The notes under the pieces: generated by a model
What the model saw: the letters and a program-made list of their open reading frames with translations, nothing else
Told to the model about the DNA's origin: nothing
Databases searched by the model: none
Position numbers and translations under genes: made by a program
NCBI GenBank assembly: GCA_013003675.1
Contig: JABDIP010000348.1
Location: forward strand, 1 to 14,154
DNA length: 14,154 nucleotides
Source of the DNA: Inquilinus sp.
Lineage (GTDB): Bacteria > Pseudomonadota > Alphaproteobacteria > DSM-16000 > Inquilinaceae
Direction of reading: 5' to 3'
Shown: one piece after another, positions 1 through 7,248 of the stretch
Layout: the number at the start of each line of letters is the position of its first letter
Numbering within the stretch: the stretch's first letter is position 1

Positions 1-305
1 TCGGCCGCAACTTCGGCCTGGAACCCGTCGATGAAGGCTTCAATGGCGTCGGCGCCGACGGACGAATCCGCGATCACGCCGAGCAGGGCGCCGACCGGCA
101 GGGTCTCGTCCTCCTGGGCGCAGACCCGCCGCAGGATGCCGGTATGCTCGGTCTCCACCGCATTGGTGATCTTGCTGGTCTCGATGTCGAGGATCTCGGT
201 CCCCGGCGATACCGCATCGCCCTCGCCGACCGCCCAGCCGGCGACCTTGCCCTCGGTCATGGCAAGGCCCCATTTCGGCATGGTGATGGCGTGGATCTCA
301 GTCAT
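1..305 (-). CDS. acoC: Acetoin dehydrogenase-type E2 component, N-terminal lipoyl domain (partial, runs off left edge)
   Basis: The first 101 codons of a gene that continues beyond the left edge are visible. The protein begins MTEIHAITMPKWGLAMTEG and carries a complete biotinyl/lipoyl domain over residues 1-80. The lipoylation motif is at residues 40-46 (DIETSKI), with Lys45 as the expected lipoyl attachment site. In AcoC-type proteins this domain is followed by a short linker and an alpha/beta-hydrolase-like acyltransferase domain; the helical stretch near residues 86-99 matches the start of that linker, but the catalytic domain is outside the window. The swinging arm would carry the acetyl group from the AcoAB E1 to CoA in the cytoplasm. 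The start lies 10 bases after the acoB stop, so the two are almost certainly co-transcribed. A general 2-oxo acid dehydrogenase E2 is the alternative; the missing part would decide. Confidence 0.85.
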   Translation of the reverse strand, partial: MTEIHAITMPKWGLAMTEGKVAGWAVGEGDAVSPGTEILDIETSKITNAVETEHTGILRRVCAQEDETLPVGALLGVIADSSVGADAIEAFIDGFQAEVAA

Positions 306-315
306 GCCCCGGCAC

Positions 316-1335
316 TCACGCTATGACCTTGTCCGGCATGATCTCGGCGATGGCCTCGGTCACCGTGGAGGCGTTGGGGATATAGAGATCCTCAAGCGCG
401 GAGGAGAACGGCACCGGGGCGTGCGGCGGGCTGACCATCCTGGCCGGTGCTTTGAGGAAGTTGAAACCGTCCTGGGCGACCTGCGCCACGATGTCGGTGG
501 CCACGTTGCAGCGCGGGCTGGACTCGTCGACCACCACCAGCCGGCCGGTGTTCTCCACGCTCTCCAGAATGGTGTCGAGATCGAGCGGCGAGGTCGTGCG
601 CGGGTCGATCACCTCGCATTCGACACCCTTCTTCGACAGCGCGGCCGCCGCCTCCTGGGCGACATGCACCATCCGCGAGAAGGCGACGATGGTCACGTCG
701 TCGCCGTCGCGCACGATGTTCGCCTCGCCGAACGGGATCGTATAGGGCTCGTCCGGCACCTCTTCTTCGATGTCGTAGAGCATCTTGTGCTCGAAGAAGA
801 CCACCGGGTCGTCGTCGCGGATCGCCTGGATCAGCAGCCCCTTCGCCTCGTACGGCCCTGACGGCATGACGCATTTCAGCCCGGGGATATGGGTGAAGAC
901 CGGGTAGAGGCATTGGCTGTGCTGGGCGGCGGCGCGGAAGCCGGCACCGATCATCGTGCGGATCACCAGCGGGGTCACCGCCTTGCCGCCAAACATGTAG
1001 CGGAACTTGGCCGCCTGATTGTAGATCTGGTCGAAGCAGACCCCCATGAAGTCGACGAACATCAACTCGGCGACGGGGCGCAAGCCGGTTGCCGCGGCTC
1101 CGGCGGCGGCGCCGATAAAGCCGGATTCGGTGATCGGCGTGTCGAGCACGCGGCCGCGGCCGCACTTGTCCATCAGCCCCTTGGTGACGCCGAGCGGGCC
1201 GCCCCAGGCGTCGTCCTCGCCCTCCGCGCCCATCCCGCCGGCGACGTCCTCGCCCATCAGGATGACCCGGTGGTCGCGTTCCATCTCCTGCATCAGCGCT
1301 TCGTTGATCGCCTGACGATAGGATTTCTTGGCCAT
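316..1335 (-). CDS. acoB: TPP-dependent acetoin/2-oxo acid dehydrogenase E1 beta subunit
   Basis: This 339-residue protein has the full length of the E1-beta (transketolase-like pyrimidine plus C-terminal) family. The pyrimidine-binding domain covers about residues 1-185, with the conserved glutamate at position 70 in TPITESGFIG and the family stretch FVDFMGVCFDQIYNQAAK around 93-110. The C-terminal domain (about 200-339) has IDPRTTSPLD at 243-252 and VVVDES at 267-272. With AcoA it forms the heterotetrameric E1 that decarboxylates a 2-oxo acid, or cleaves acetoin, and reductively acetylates the AcoC lipoyl arm. The ATG is preceded by a good Shine-Dalgarno (GGGAG, about 8 bases upstream). It sits 21 bases after acoA and 10 before acoC. 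A pyruvate dehydrogenase E1-beta is the close alternative; the acoA-acoB-acoC order and the AcoC-like lipoyl domain favour the acetoin type. Confidence 0.88.
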   Translation of the reverse strand: MAKKSYRQAINEALMQEMERDHRVILMGEDVAGGMGAEGEDDAWGGPLGVTKGLMDKCGRGRVLDTPITESGFIGAAAGAAATGLRPVAELMFVDFMGVCFDQIYNQAAKFRYMFGGKAVTPLVIRTMIGAGFRAAAQHSQCLYPVFTHIPGLKCVMPSGPYEAKGLLIQAIRDDDPVVFFEHKMLYDIEEEVPDEPYTIPFGEANIVRDGDDVTIVAFSRMVHVAQEAAAALSKKGVECEVIDPRTTSPLDLDTILESVENTGRLVVVDESSPRCNVATDIVAQVAQDGFNFLKAPARMVSPPHAPVPFSSALEDLYIPNASTVTEAIAEIMPDKVIA

Positions 1336-1356
1336 GGTGGTTCTCCCTCGCGCCGG

Positions 1357-2325
1357 TCAGTAGGAGATGTAGACGTCGGTGAGCAAATCGGCGCGGGTCG
1401 GCATCGGCGCCGCCTTGGCGCCGGCAGTGGCCCGATCGATCTGTGCCTTCGCCTCGGCGTCGATTTCGTCGAGTTGCTCCGCTTCCAGCAACCCCGCCTC
1501 CAATACTCGGCTGCGGAACAGGTCAAGGCAGTCGATCGTCTGACGCAGGCGTTCGACCTCGCCCTCGCCGCGATAAGTCTGGGCATCGCCCTCGAAATGG
1601 CCGTAGTAGCGGTTCAGCTTGACCTCGACCAGGCTGGGGCCGCCGCCCGAGCGGGCGCGGTCGATCACTTCTCGCGCCACCTCGTGAACGGCGAAGAAAT
1701 CGTGCCCGTCGACCTGATGGCCCGGCATGCCAAACGCCTCGGCACGATGGACGATCTCCTCGGCGGACACCGACCATCGGCTCGACGTCGACTCGGCATA
1801 ACCGTTGTCCTCGACCACGAAGACCGCCGGCAGGTCCCACACCTTGGCCAGGTTCATCGACTCGAAGGTGGTCCCCTGGTTGGAGGCGCCGTCGCCGACG
1901 AAGGCGATGGCGACGCCGCCGGTGCCCAGCGTCTTCGCCGACAAGGCGGCGCCGCAGATCAGCGGCGGGCCGCCGCCGACGATGCCGTTGGCGCCCATCA
2001 TGCCCTTCGACAGGTCGGCGATGTGCATCGAGCCGCCCTTGCCGCCGCACAGGCCGTCCTTGCGGCCGTAGATCTCCATCATCATGCCGTCGACATCGCA
2101 GCCCTTGGCGATGCAATGGCCATGGCCGCGATGGGTGCTGGCGATGCGGTCGCGGTCCTCCAGGTGCATGCAGAAGCCGACGGCGGAGGCCTCCTCGCCG
2201 GCGTAGAGATGCACGAAACCGGGGATGTCACCGGTGGCGAATTCGTCGTGGACCCGGTCCTCGAAGGCCCGGATGGTGCGCATCGAACGATACGCCTTCA
2301 GCAGATCGTCTCTGCTTAGCTGCAT
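1357..2325 (-). CDS. acoA: TPP-dependent acetoin/2-oxo acid dehydrogenase E1 alpha subunit
   Basis: This is a complete 322-residue E1-alpha protein. The thiamine diphosphate motif is clear: GDGASNQG at residues 144-151 and the closing EDN with Asn174, a spacing typical of the GDG-X25-30-N signature. Other family marks are HRGHGH at 65-70, GRKDGLCGGKGGSMH at 87-101 and GHFEGDAQTYR at 242-252, the last characteristic of the AcoA/PdhA group. It binds TPP and pairs with AcoB in the cytosolic E1. The ATG has a strong Shine-Dalgarno, GGGAGG, ending 5 bases upstream (complement of 2331-2336). A 147-base gap separates it from the upstream lactonase gene and holds a plausible promoter, so acoABC may have its own transcription start. 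Substrate (acetoin, pyruvate or another 2-oxo compound) cannot be settled from sequence alone. Confidence 0.88.
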   Translation of the reverse strand: MQLSRDDLLKAYRSMRTIRAFEDRVHDEFATGDIPGFVHLYAGEEASAVGFCMHLEDRDRIASTHRGHGHCIAKGCDVDGMMMEIYGRKDGLCGGKGGSMHIADLSKGMMGANGIVGGGPPLICGAALSAKTLGTGGVAIAFVGDGASNQGTTFESMNLAKVWDLPAVFVVEDNGYAESTSSRWSVSAEEIVHRAEAFGMPGHQVDGHDFFAVHEVAREVIDRARSGGGPSLVEVKLNRYYGHFEGDAQTYRGEGEVERLRQTIDCLDLFRSRVLEAGLLEAEQLDEIDAEAKAQIDRATAGAKAAPMPTRADLLTDVYISY

Positions 2326-2404
2326 GCGTTCCTCCCATTGGCATCCGGACGCTTTCGGCCCGACATTTTTCTTTTCATGGCGTCAAGCACCACTCTTTCG
2401 AGCA

Positions 2405-2434
2405 ATGATAACGGTAAATCGTTTCAATGGGCAA
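2405..2434 (-). promoter_or_regulatory. Candidate acoABC promoter with internal dyad
   Basis: Reading leftward, TTGCCC (complement of 2429-2434) and TATCAT (complement of 2405-2410) are separated by 18 bases, matching a sigma-70 promoter at 4/6 and 5/6 positions. The spacer holds a short dyad, AACG-N6-CGTT (2410-2423), and one copy of TGAAAC (complement of 2421-2426), the half-site of the putative regulator sites elsewhere in the window. I found no sigma-54 -24/-12 element of the kind used for acetoin operons controlled by AcoR. The rest of the 2326-2472 gap shows only the acoA ribosome-binding site. Promoter matches of this quality can occur by chance. Confidence 0.35.
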
Positions 2435-2472
2435 TATCCGGAACAGCGGAAATGGCTGTGGTAGCCCGCCGG

Positions 2473-3348
2473 TCAACCCGCGAAACGCGATTCCGGCAGC
2501 CCGGCGGTATCGACATCGAGGGCGAACAACCCGCCCGCCAGCGGCCCCTTCGACAGCGCAACGGCATCGAGATGGATAGAGGCCGAGGTCACGAAAAGCG
2601 TCTTCAGGTCGTCGCCGCCGAGCATGCAACTCGTCGGCCGCTGGACCGGCATCGCCACCTCCCGGTCGATCCGGCCCGAGGGGTCGTAGCGCACGACGCG
2701 CCAACCGTCCCAGACCGCCGACCAGACATGGCCGTCGGCATCGACCGTCAGCCCGTCCGGATAGCCGGTGCCCTCGGGCACCTCGGCGAAGACGCGGCGA
2801 TTGGCGATGGCCCCGCTCACGGCATCGAAATCGTAGGCCCAGATAGTGCGGATCGCCGAGTCGGTGAAATACATCGTCCGATCGTCCGGGCTCCAGCCTA
2901 TGCCGTTCGACACGACTGCCCCTTCCTGCATCAGCGGCACCGACCCGTCCGCGTCGAGGCGGTAGAGACTGCCCAGCGGGTCGCTCTCGGCGTCGTTGAG
3001 GGTGCCGGCCCAGAACCTGCCACGACGATCGACCTTGCCGTCGTTGAAGCGATTGTCCGGCCGGTCGGCCTCCGGATCGGCGAGCGGCGTCAGTTCACCG
3101 GTGTCGAAATCCAGCAATGCAAAGCCGGAGCGCAGCGCCACCACCATGCCGCCCGCCTCGCGCAGCGCCATGCAGCCGATATCCGACGGCATCGGCCAAC
3201 ATCCGGTCTGCCCGCGCCCGGGATCGAAGCGATAGACCGCCGGACGCTTGATATCGAGCCAGTACAACACGCCCTCGCGCGGGCACCACACCGGCCCCTC
3301 GCCGAGGATCGCGTTCGCCGCCTGAACGCACCGCACCGGACTGTCCAT
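2473..3348 (-). CDS. SMP-30/gluconolactonase family sugar lactonase
   Basis: This 291-residue protein is a full-length SMP-30/Gluconolactonase/LRE six-bladed beta-propeller. The metal-binding residues are visible: Glu17 in LGEGPVW, Asn148 in VVSNGIGWSPD and Asp198 in GYPDGLTVD; substrate-binding Asn102 or its neighbour lies in RFNDGKVDRRGRFWAGT (100-116). Family members hydrolyse sugar-acid lactones to the open aldonates. No signal peptide is seen, so it should act in the cytoplasm. I chose the ATG at 3348 over a GTG one codon earlier; a purine-rich GGAGAGG lies upstream. It follows the SDR gene by 86 bases in the same direction, which fits a dehydrogenase-lactonase pair that oxidises a sugar to a lactone and opens it. 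The true lactone is unknown. Confidence 0.85.
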   Translation of the reverse strand: MDSPVRCVQAANAILGEGPVWCPREGVLYWLDIKRPAVYRFDPGRGQTGCWPMPSDIGCMALREAGGMVVALRSGFALLDFDTGELTPLADPEADRPDNRFNDGKVDRRGRFWAGTLNDAESDPLGSLYRLDADGSVPLMQEGAVVSNGIGWSPDDRTMYFTDSAIRTIWAYDFDAVSGAIANRRVFAEVPEGTGYPDGLTVDADGHVWSAVWDGWRVVRYDPSGRIDREVAMPVQRPTSCMLGGDDLKTLFVTSASIHLDAVALSKGPLAGGLFALDVDTAGLPESRFAG

Positions 3349-3434
3349 CACTCCACCTCTCCGCCTACTGCATTTCTTTGCCGTGATCGCGACGCAAACC
3401 GGCAGCGCGAGGCAACGGCGCCCCTGCCGCTACT

Positions 3435-4229
3435 TCACTCCGGCAGTACCACGCCGATCTTTGCCAGCAGGCCGCCGTCGACCTTGTATTCGCCGCCGGT
3501 GCAGAAGCCGGCGCGCGGGCCGGCGAGGAAGACGATCAGCTCGGCGACTTCCTCCGGCCGGCCGACCCGGCCGATCGGGTGCATGGCGCCCCAGCTCTCG
3601 ATGGTTTCCTCGACCGTGCCCTCGCCCTTGTTCTCCTCCGCCGCGCCGCGAAGCATCGGCGTGTCGATCGAGCCCGGGCAGACCGCATTGACGCGGATAT
3701 TGTCGGCGGCATGGTCGAGCGCCATGGCGCGGGTCAGCGCCAGCACCCCGCCCTTGCTGGCTGCATAGGCGGCGACCCGCGTTTGGCAGGCTAGGCCCTG
3801 GACCGAGGCGACGTTGACGATCGCCCCGCCGCCACGCCGGCGCATCTCCGGCACGGCCAGATGGGCCATGCGGTAGACGCCGCCGAGATTGACCCCGATC
3901 ACCCGATCCCAGGACTCCTCCGCCATGGTCTCGACGGTGCCGCTCGACAGGATGGCGGCGGCGTTGACCAGGATGTCGAGGCCGCCGAAACGGGCAGTCG
4001 CCAACTCCACCACCGCCCGACAATCGGCCATCCGGCCGATATCGGCGACGCCATGAGCCACCTGCCGGCCCTCGGCGGCCAGCGCGTCGACCGCGGCGGC
4101 GAGCGGCGCTTCCTTGTTGCCGCAGAGCACGACCGCCGCCCCGCCCTCGGCGAGGCATCGCGCCGTCGCCAGGCCGATGCCGGTGCCGCCGCCGGTGACG
4201 ATCGCCACCTTGCCCGAGAATTCCGTCAT
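3435..4229 (-). CDS. Short-chain dehydrogenase/reductase (SDR), probably sugar or polyol dehydrogenase
   Basis: This is a complete 264-residue classical SDR. The Rossmann nucleotide loop TGGGTGIG is at residues 12-19, NAAA at 89-92, the structural Asn114, and the catalytic Ser142, Tyr155 and Lys159 (in YAASK); PG follows at 185-186 and the C terminus ends with a typical TGGEYKVDGG segment. It should oxidise or reduce a hydroxyl/carbonyl with NAD(P)(H) in the cytoplasm. No acidic residue stands out clearly at the end of strand 2 (LCGNKE), so cofactor preference is uncertain. The ATG is well placed behind GGGGAG (complement of 4237-4242, 7-base spacing). It starts 46 bases after iolC and precedes the SMP-30 lactonase, suggesting co-transcription. 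The substrate is unknown; inosose, deoxyinosose or an aldose are possible by context only. Confidence 0.88.
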   Translation of the reverse strand: MTEFSGKVAIVTGGGTGIGLATARCLAEGGAAVVLCGNKEAPLAAAVDALAAEGRQVAHGVADIGRMADCRAVVELATARFGGLDILVNAAAILSSGTVETMAEESWDRVIGVNLGGVYRMAHLAVPEMRRRGGGAIVNVASVQGLACQTRVAAYAASKGGVLALTRAMALDHAADNIRVNAVCPGSIDTPMLRGAAEENKGEGTVEETIESWGAMHPIGRVGRPEEVAELIVFLAGPRAGFCTGGEYKVDGGLLAKIGVVLPE

Positions 4230-4275
4230 GGCGATGCTCCCCTTTCGTGCTCCCGACCCGGCCCCGCGTCGGGTC

Positions 4276-6189
4276 CTAGCCGGTACGGTGGCGGCGCCAG
4301 GAATCGATCAGTCGGCGATAGTTGGCGGCGATGCGCTCGACCGCGCCGGCATCGTCGAGCCGGCCGGCGAACCAGTCGTCGGCAACGGCGCCGAAGATCG
4401 TCCGGCCGACGGCGAAACCCTTGCACAGCGGCTGCCGGGCGGCCACCGCGAAGGCCGCCTCCAACTCCGCCGCCGGGGCGTCGAGGCCGAGCACGACGAC
4501 GCCGCGGCAATGCGGATCGCACCGGCCGATCACTGCCTGCACCCTGTCCCAGGCCACAGCACCCATCGGCGGCAGCTTCCACCAATCGGGATAGAGACCG
4601 ATCGTATAGAAGCGGTCGATCACCCGCGCCATGGTGTCGTCATCCACCGCGCTGCCCTTCGGCGGGATCACCTCGAGCAGCAACTCGTGGGCGGTCTCCC
4701 GGCAAGCGGTCTGCAAGACGGTAAGCTGGCGCTCCTGCTGCTGCTTCAGGGTCGGCTCGTCGTCCGGGTGGTAGAACACGAGGCACTTCACAACGTGCTC
4801 GACCGGCCAGTCGCGCAGGGTGACGCCGACATCCGGCCCCTCCTCGAAACGCAGCGGAATCGAGCCCGGCAATTCGATCGGCCGGCCGATCCAACAGCCG
4901 CTGCCGGTCGCCTCGAACAGCGCGTCGCGGCCGTGGCGGCCATCGATCAGCACGCCGAAGCCGGGCCAGTCGCCGGCGCCCTGCCGTGCGGCGCGCAGGA
5001 CCAGCGACTTGAATGCGCCGATGCGGTCGAGCGCCGCGCCGTGGCGGGCGGCGATCTCCTCGAGCTGGCTGCGGTGGTCGAAGGCCAGGGCACCGATCTC
5101 CGGCCAGTCGCGGTCGCGGTTGGTGGCCCAATGGAGCTGGTTGAGCACCGGGTCCTCGCGCAGTCGGAAATGCTCGCTGCCTTGGTCGAGGAAGTGTTTA
5201 AGCTCGGTCCAGCTCGGCACCGCCGGGGCGCAGCCGTGCCGCGAAACGGCGAAGGCGCCGCAGGCGTTGGCGTAGCGGCAGCACTCCTCCAGCGGTGCGT
5301 CGCGCAGAAAGCCGCGCAGGAACCCGCTCATGAAGGCATCGCCGGCGCCCAGTACGTTGTAGACGTCGACCGGGAAGCCCGGCCCCTTCACCCCGAGCTC
5401 GATATCGTCGGGGATGGCGCCGGGAAAGGCGACACAGCCCATCGGCCCGCGCTTGCAGACGATGACCGCCTGGGAGAGTTCGCGCAGTTGGCGGATCGCG
5501 GCCAGCGTGTCGGTGGTGCCGCCGGCGATGTGCAACTCTTCCTCGGTGCCGACGATGACGTCGCATTCCGGCGCGATGGATTGCAGATGCTCGCTGACCG
5601 AGGCGCTGGCGACGAAGCGTTCCTCGCCGAGGCCGTGGCCGGTCAGCCCCCACAGGACCGGCCGGTAGTCGATGTCGAGCGCCACCTTGGTGCCGGAGGC
5701 GCGGGCGAGGCGCATCGCCTTGCGGCTGACCGCGTCGACCGCCGGCGTCGAGAAATGCGTGCCGGTGACCACCACCGCCCTCGCCGAGGCGATGAATTCC
5801 GCGTCGATATCGTCCTCGGACAGCGCCATGTCGGCGCAGTTCTCGCGGTAGAAGATCAGCGGAAAGGTGTGCTGGTCGCGGATGCCGAGGATGACCAGCG
5901 CCGTCAGCCGGTCCGGATCGGTGATCACATGGCTGGTATCGACCGCCTCGCGCGCCACCTGCTCGCGGATGAAGCGGCCCATATGCTCATCGCCGACCCG
6001 GGTGACCAGCGCCGATCTGAGACCAAGCCGGGCGGTGCCGACCGAGATGTTGGTCGGGCAGCCGCCGACATATTTGGCGAAGCTGGCCATATCCTCGAGC
6101 CGGCCGCCGACCTGCTGGCCATAGAGGTCGACCGAGGAGCGGCCAATGCAGATGACGTCGAGCTGTCGGTCGGATTGGGTCGCGGCCAT
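4276..6189 (-). CDS. iolC: Bifunctional 5-dehydro-2-deoxygluconokinase / DUF2090 (5-dehydro-2-deoxyphosphogluconate aldolase)
   Basis: This 637-residue protein is a two-domain fusion. Residues about 10-330 are a PfkB/ribokinase-family kinase of the IolC type: VICIGRSSVDLYG near the N terminus, the sugar-binding GGCPTN at 42-47, and the C-terminal PfkB signature with GAGD at 281-284, Asp284 being the catalytic base. Residues about 335-637 are the DUF2090 domain, an aldolase-type TIM barrel, with KCLVFYHPDD at 468-477 (Lys468 is a candidate Schiff-base lysine, by inference) and KGFAVGRTIFG at 590-600, a probable phosphate-binding stretch. The fusion is annotated widely in proteobacteria as phosphorylating 5-dehydro-2-deoxygluconate and cleaving the product to dihydroxyacetone phosphate and malonate semialdehyde. 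It follows the regulator gene by 183 bases that contain its own promoter and operator. No iolD, iolE or iolB follows it, which is unusual. Confidence 0.92.
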   Translation of the reverse strand: MAATQSDRQLDVICIGRSSVDLYGQQVGGRLEDMASFAKYVGGCPTNISVGTARLGLRSALVTRVGDEHMGRFIREQVAREAVDTSHVITDPDRLTALVILGIRDQHTFPLIFYRENCADMALSEDDIDAEFIASARAVVVTGTHFSTPAVDAVSRKAMRLARASGTKVALDIDYRPVLWGLTGHGLGEERFVASASVSEHLQSIAPECDVIVGTEEELHIAGGTTDTLAAIRQLRELSQAVIVCKRGPMGCVAFPGAIPDDIELGVKGPGFPVDVYNVLGAGDAFMSGFLRGFLRDAPLEECCRYANACGAFAVSRHGCAPAVPSWTELKHFLDQGSEHFRLREDPVLNQLHWATNRDRDWPEIGALAFDHRSQLEEIAARHGAALDRIGAFKSLVLRAARQGAGDWPGFGVLIDGRHGRDALFEATGSGCWIGRPIELPGSIPLRFEEGPDVGVTLRDWPVEHVVKCLVFYHPDDEPTLKQQQERQLTVLQTACRETAHELLLEVIPPKGSAVDDDTMARVIDRFYTIGLYPDWWKLPPMGAVAWDRVQAVIGRCDPHCRGVVVLGLDAPAAELEAAFAVAARQPLCKGFAVGRTIFGAVADDWFAGRLDDAGAVERIAANYRRLIDSWRRHRTG

Positions 6190-6305
6190 GTCAGGCGGAT
6201 TCCCTTCCTCGGGCGAGGCGATCCGGGCTGGTGGCAGTCATCACGGAACTCTCCTCGACGTCCGGCCGGCTCCGCAGAGACGGGCAGTTGGAACGCCACG
6301 GCGAT

Positions 6306-6334
6306 ATGAAACGAAAATTCCATCTCGGTGACAA
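6306..6334 (-). promoter_or_regulatory. Predicted iolC promoter
   Basis: Reading leftward, TTGTCA (complement of 6329-6334, 5/6 match to the -35 box) and TTTCAT (complement of 6306-6311, 4/6 match to the -10 box) are separated by exactly 17 bases. It lies about 117 bases upstream of the iolC start. The 16-bp putative regulator site at 6307-6322 fills the spacer and overlaps the -10 box, the usual geometry for repression by blocking polymerase. Confidence 0.5.
6307..6322. promoter_or_regulatory. Putative IolR-type operator upstream of iolC, with adjacent dyad
   Basis: The sequence TGAAACGAAAATTCCA is a quasi-palindrome (TGAAA/TTCCA with a 6-base core) that differs by one base from the GGAA-N6-TTCC site reported for S. 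meliloti IolR. Its right half, ATTCCATCT (6317-6325), is also one arm of a perfect 9-bp inverted repeat with AGATGGAAT (6334-6342, 8-base spacer). The TGGAAT half-site at 6337-6342 begins 30 bp from the start of the full site. The remaining gap bases (6190-6300 and 6343-6372) show nothing more that I can support apart from the GAAGGGA-like ribosome-binding site of iolC. Confidence 0.55.
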
Positions 6335-6372
6335 GATGGAATGCCGGCTCGCAGATTTGCGGCACCGGCCGC

Positions 6373-7230
6373 TTACGCCGCACCCTTGCGCAACCGGCGT
6401 TTCGGGCGGCGTTCGAGCGCCTGTCCCAGCCCGACCACCAGCGACATCGCCAGGCACAGGCTGGCGGTCAGGGAGCGGAACGCCTCCACCTTCGACTCTT
6501 CGACCTCGAACGCAACGCTGGCCAGCGGCATCAGCGGGCTCAGCGGGTTGTCGGTGATGGCGATGATCGGGATGCCGGCACCATGGGCACGCTTGACAAC
6601 CTCCAGGGTCTCCGGCGCATAGGGCTTGTAACTGACCGCGATCAGCGCGTCGCCTGGCGCCATCGCCCGTGCCTGCTCGGCCAGCATACCGCCCAGATTG
6701 TCGAGCAGATGGTTGCGCCGATCGAGCTGCCCGAGCGCATAGGCAAGATAGGCGGCGACCGGAAAGGCACGGCGCTGGGCCACGACATGGATGATCTGCG
6801 CCCGGGCCAGCACGTCGATCGCCCGCTCCAGGCTGTCCGGCCGGGTCTCGTCGCGCAAATGTTCCAGGGCGCGGATGCCGGCCTCGACGAAACTGTCCAG
6901 CGCCTCGGCGGCCCCGCCGACCTTCGCCGTGCGCAGAGACTTGATACGCTCGCCATAGCTGGGCACGCGGTCGACGAGGCGCGAGCGGAACACCCGCTGC
7001 ATGTCGCTGAAGCCGTCGAAGCCGAAGGCATTGCCGAAACGGATCAGGCTCGAGGGATGGACCTGGGCCCGCTCGGCGATCGCCGCCACCGTCTCCAACG
7101 CCATCTCGTTGGGATGTTGCAGGGCGAACTCGGCGATCTGCTGCAGCCGCCGGCTCAGCGCGCCATGGCGGGCGGAGATCTGCGCACGCAGATCCTCATA
7201 GGTTTCGGCGGGGGTGAGGCGCTTTTCCAT
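6373..7230 (-). CDS. iolR: RpiR-family transcriptional regulator (IolR-like)
   Basis: This 285-residue protein has the RpiR architecture: an N-terminal helix-turn-helix domain (about residues 10-90, with ETVAAIAERAQVHPSSLIRFGNAFGFDGFSDMQRVFR at 46-82) and a C-terminal SIS phosphosugar-binding domain (about 120-270, including ALIAVSYKPYAPETLEVVKRAHGAGIPIIAITDN at 195-228). The frame stays open up to 7371, but I take the ATG at 7230: it gives the normal family length and starts at a conserved-looking N terminus, while the extension would translate the operator region and resembles no known domain. The Shine-Dalgarno is weak. It lies directly upstream of iolC and divergent from an ABC importer, as IolR regulators of alphaproteobacteria often do. 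Expected role: repressor relieved by a phosphorylated pathway intermediate. The inositol assignment rests on context and on the operator match. Confidence 0.85.
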   Translation of the reverse strand: MEKRLTPAETYEDLRAQISARHGALSRRLQQIAEFALQHPNEMALETVAAIAERAQVHPSSLIRFGNAFGFDGFSDMQRVFRSRLVDRVPSYGERIKSLRTAKVGGAAEALDSFVEAGIRALEHLRDETRPDSLERAIDVLARAQIIHVVAQRRAFPVAAYLAYALGQLDRRNHLLDNLGGMLAEQARAMAPGDALIAVSYKPYAPETLEVVKRAHGAGIPIIAITDNPLSPLMPLASVAFEVEESKVEAFRSLTASLCLAMSLVVGLGQALERRPKRRLRKGAA

Positions 7231-7248
7231 CGATGGTCTCGCGGATTC

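Noticed and set aside
889..2319. A 476-codon + strand frame opposite acoB/acoA
   Set aside because: It crosses two well-supported genes in antisense and shows no recognisable domain.
2362..2377. A further regulator-like site with TTTTCA near acoA
   Set aside because: Only one half resembles the motif; the other half (GACATT) fails at most positions.
2326..2472. A sigma-54 (-24/-12) promoter for the aco genes
   Set aside because: I looked for TGGC-N8-TTGC type elements reading towards acoA and found none.
4114..6309. A 731-codon open frame on the + strand opposite iolC
   Set aside because: It is antisense to a protein with clear kinase and aldolase motifs. Its composition (Arg, Ala, Gly, Asp, His, Val-rich, no domain pattern) is that of a GC-skew shadow frame.
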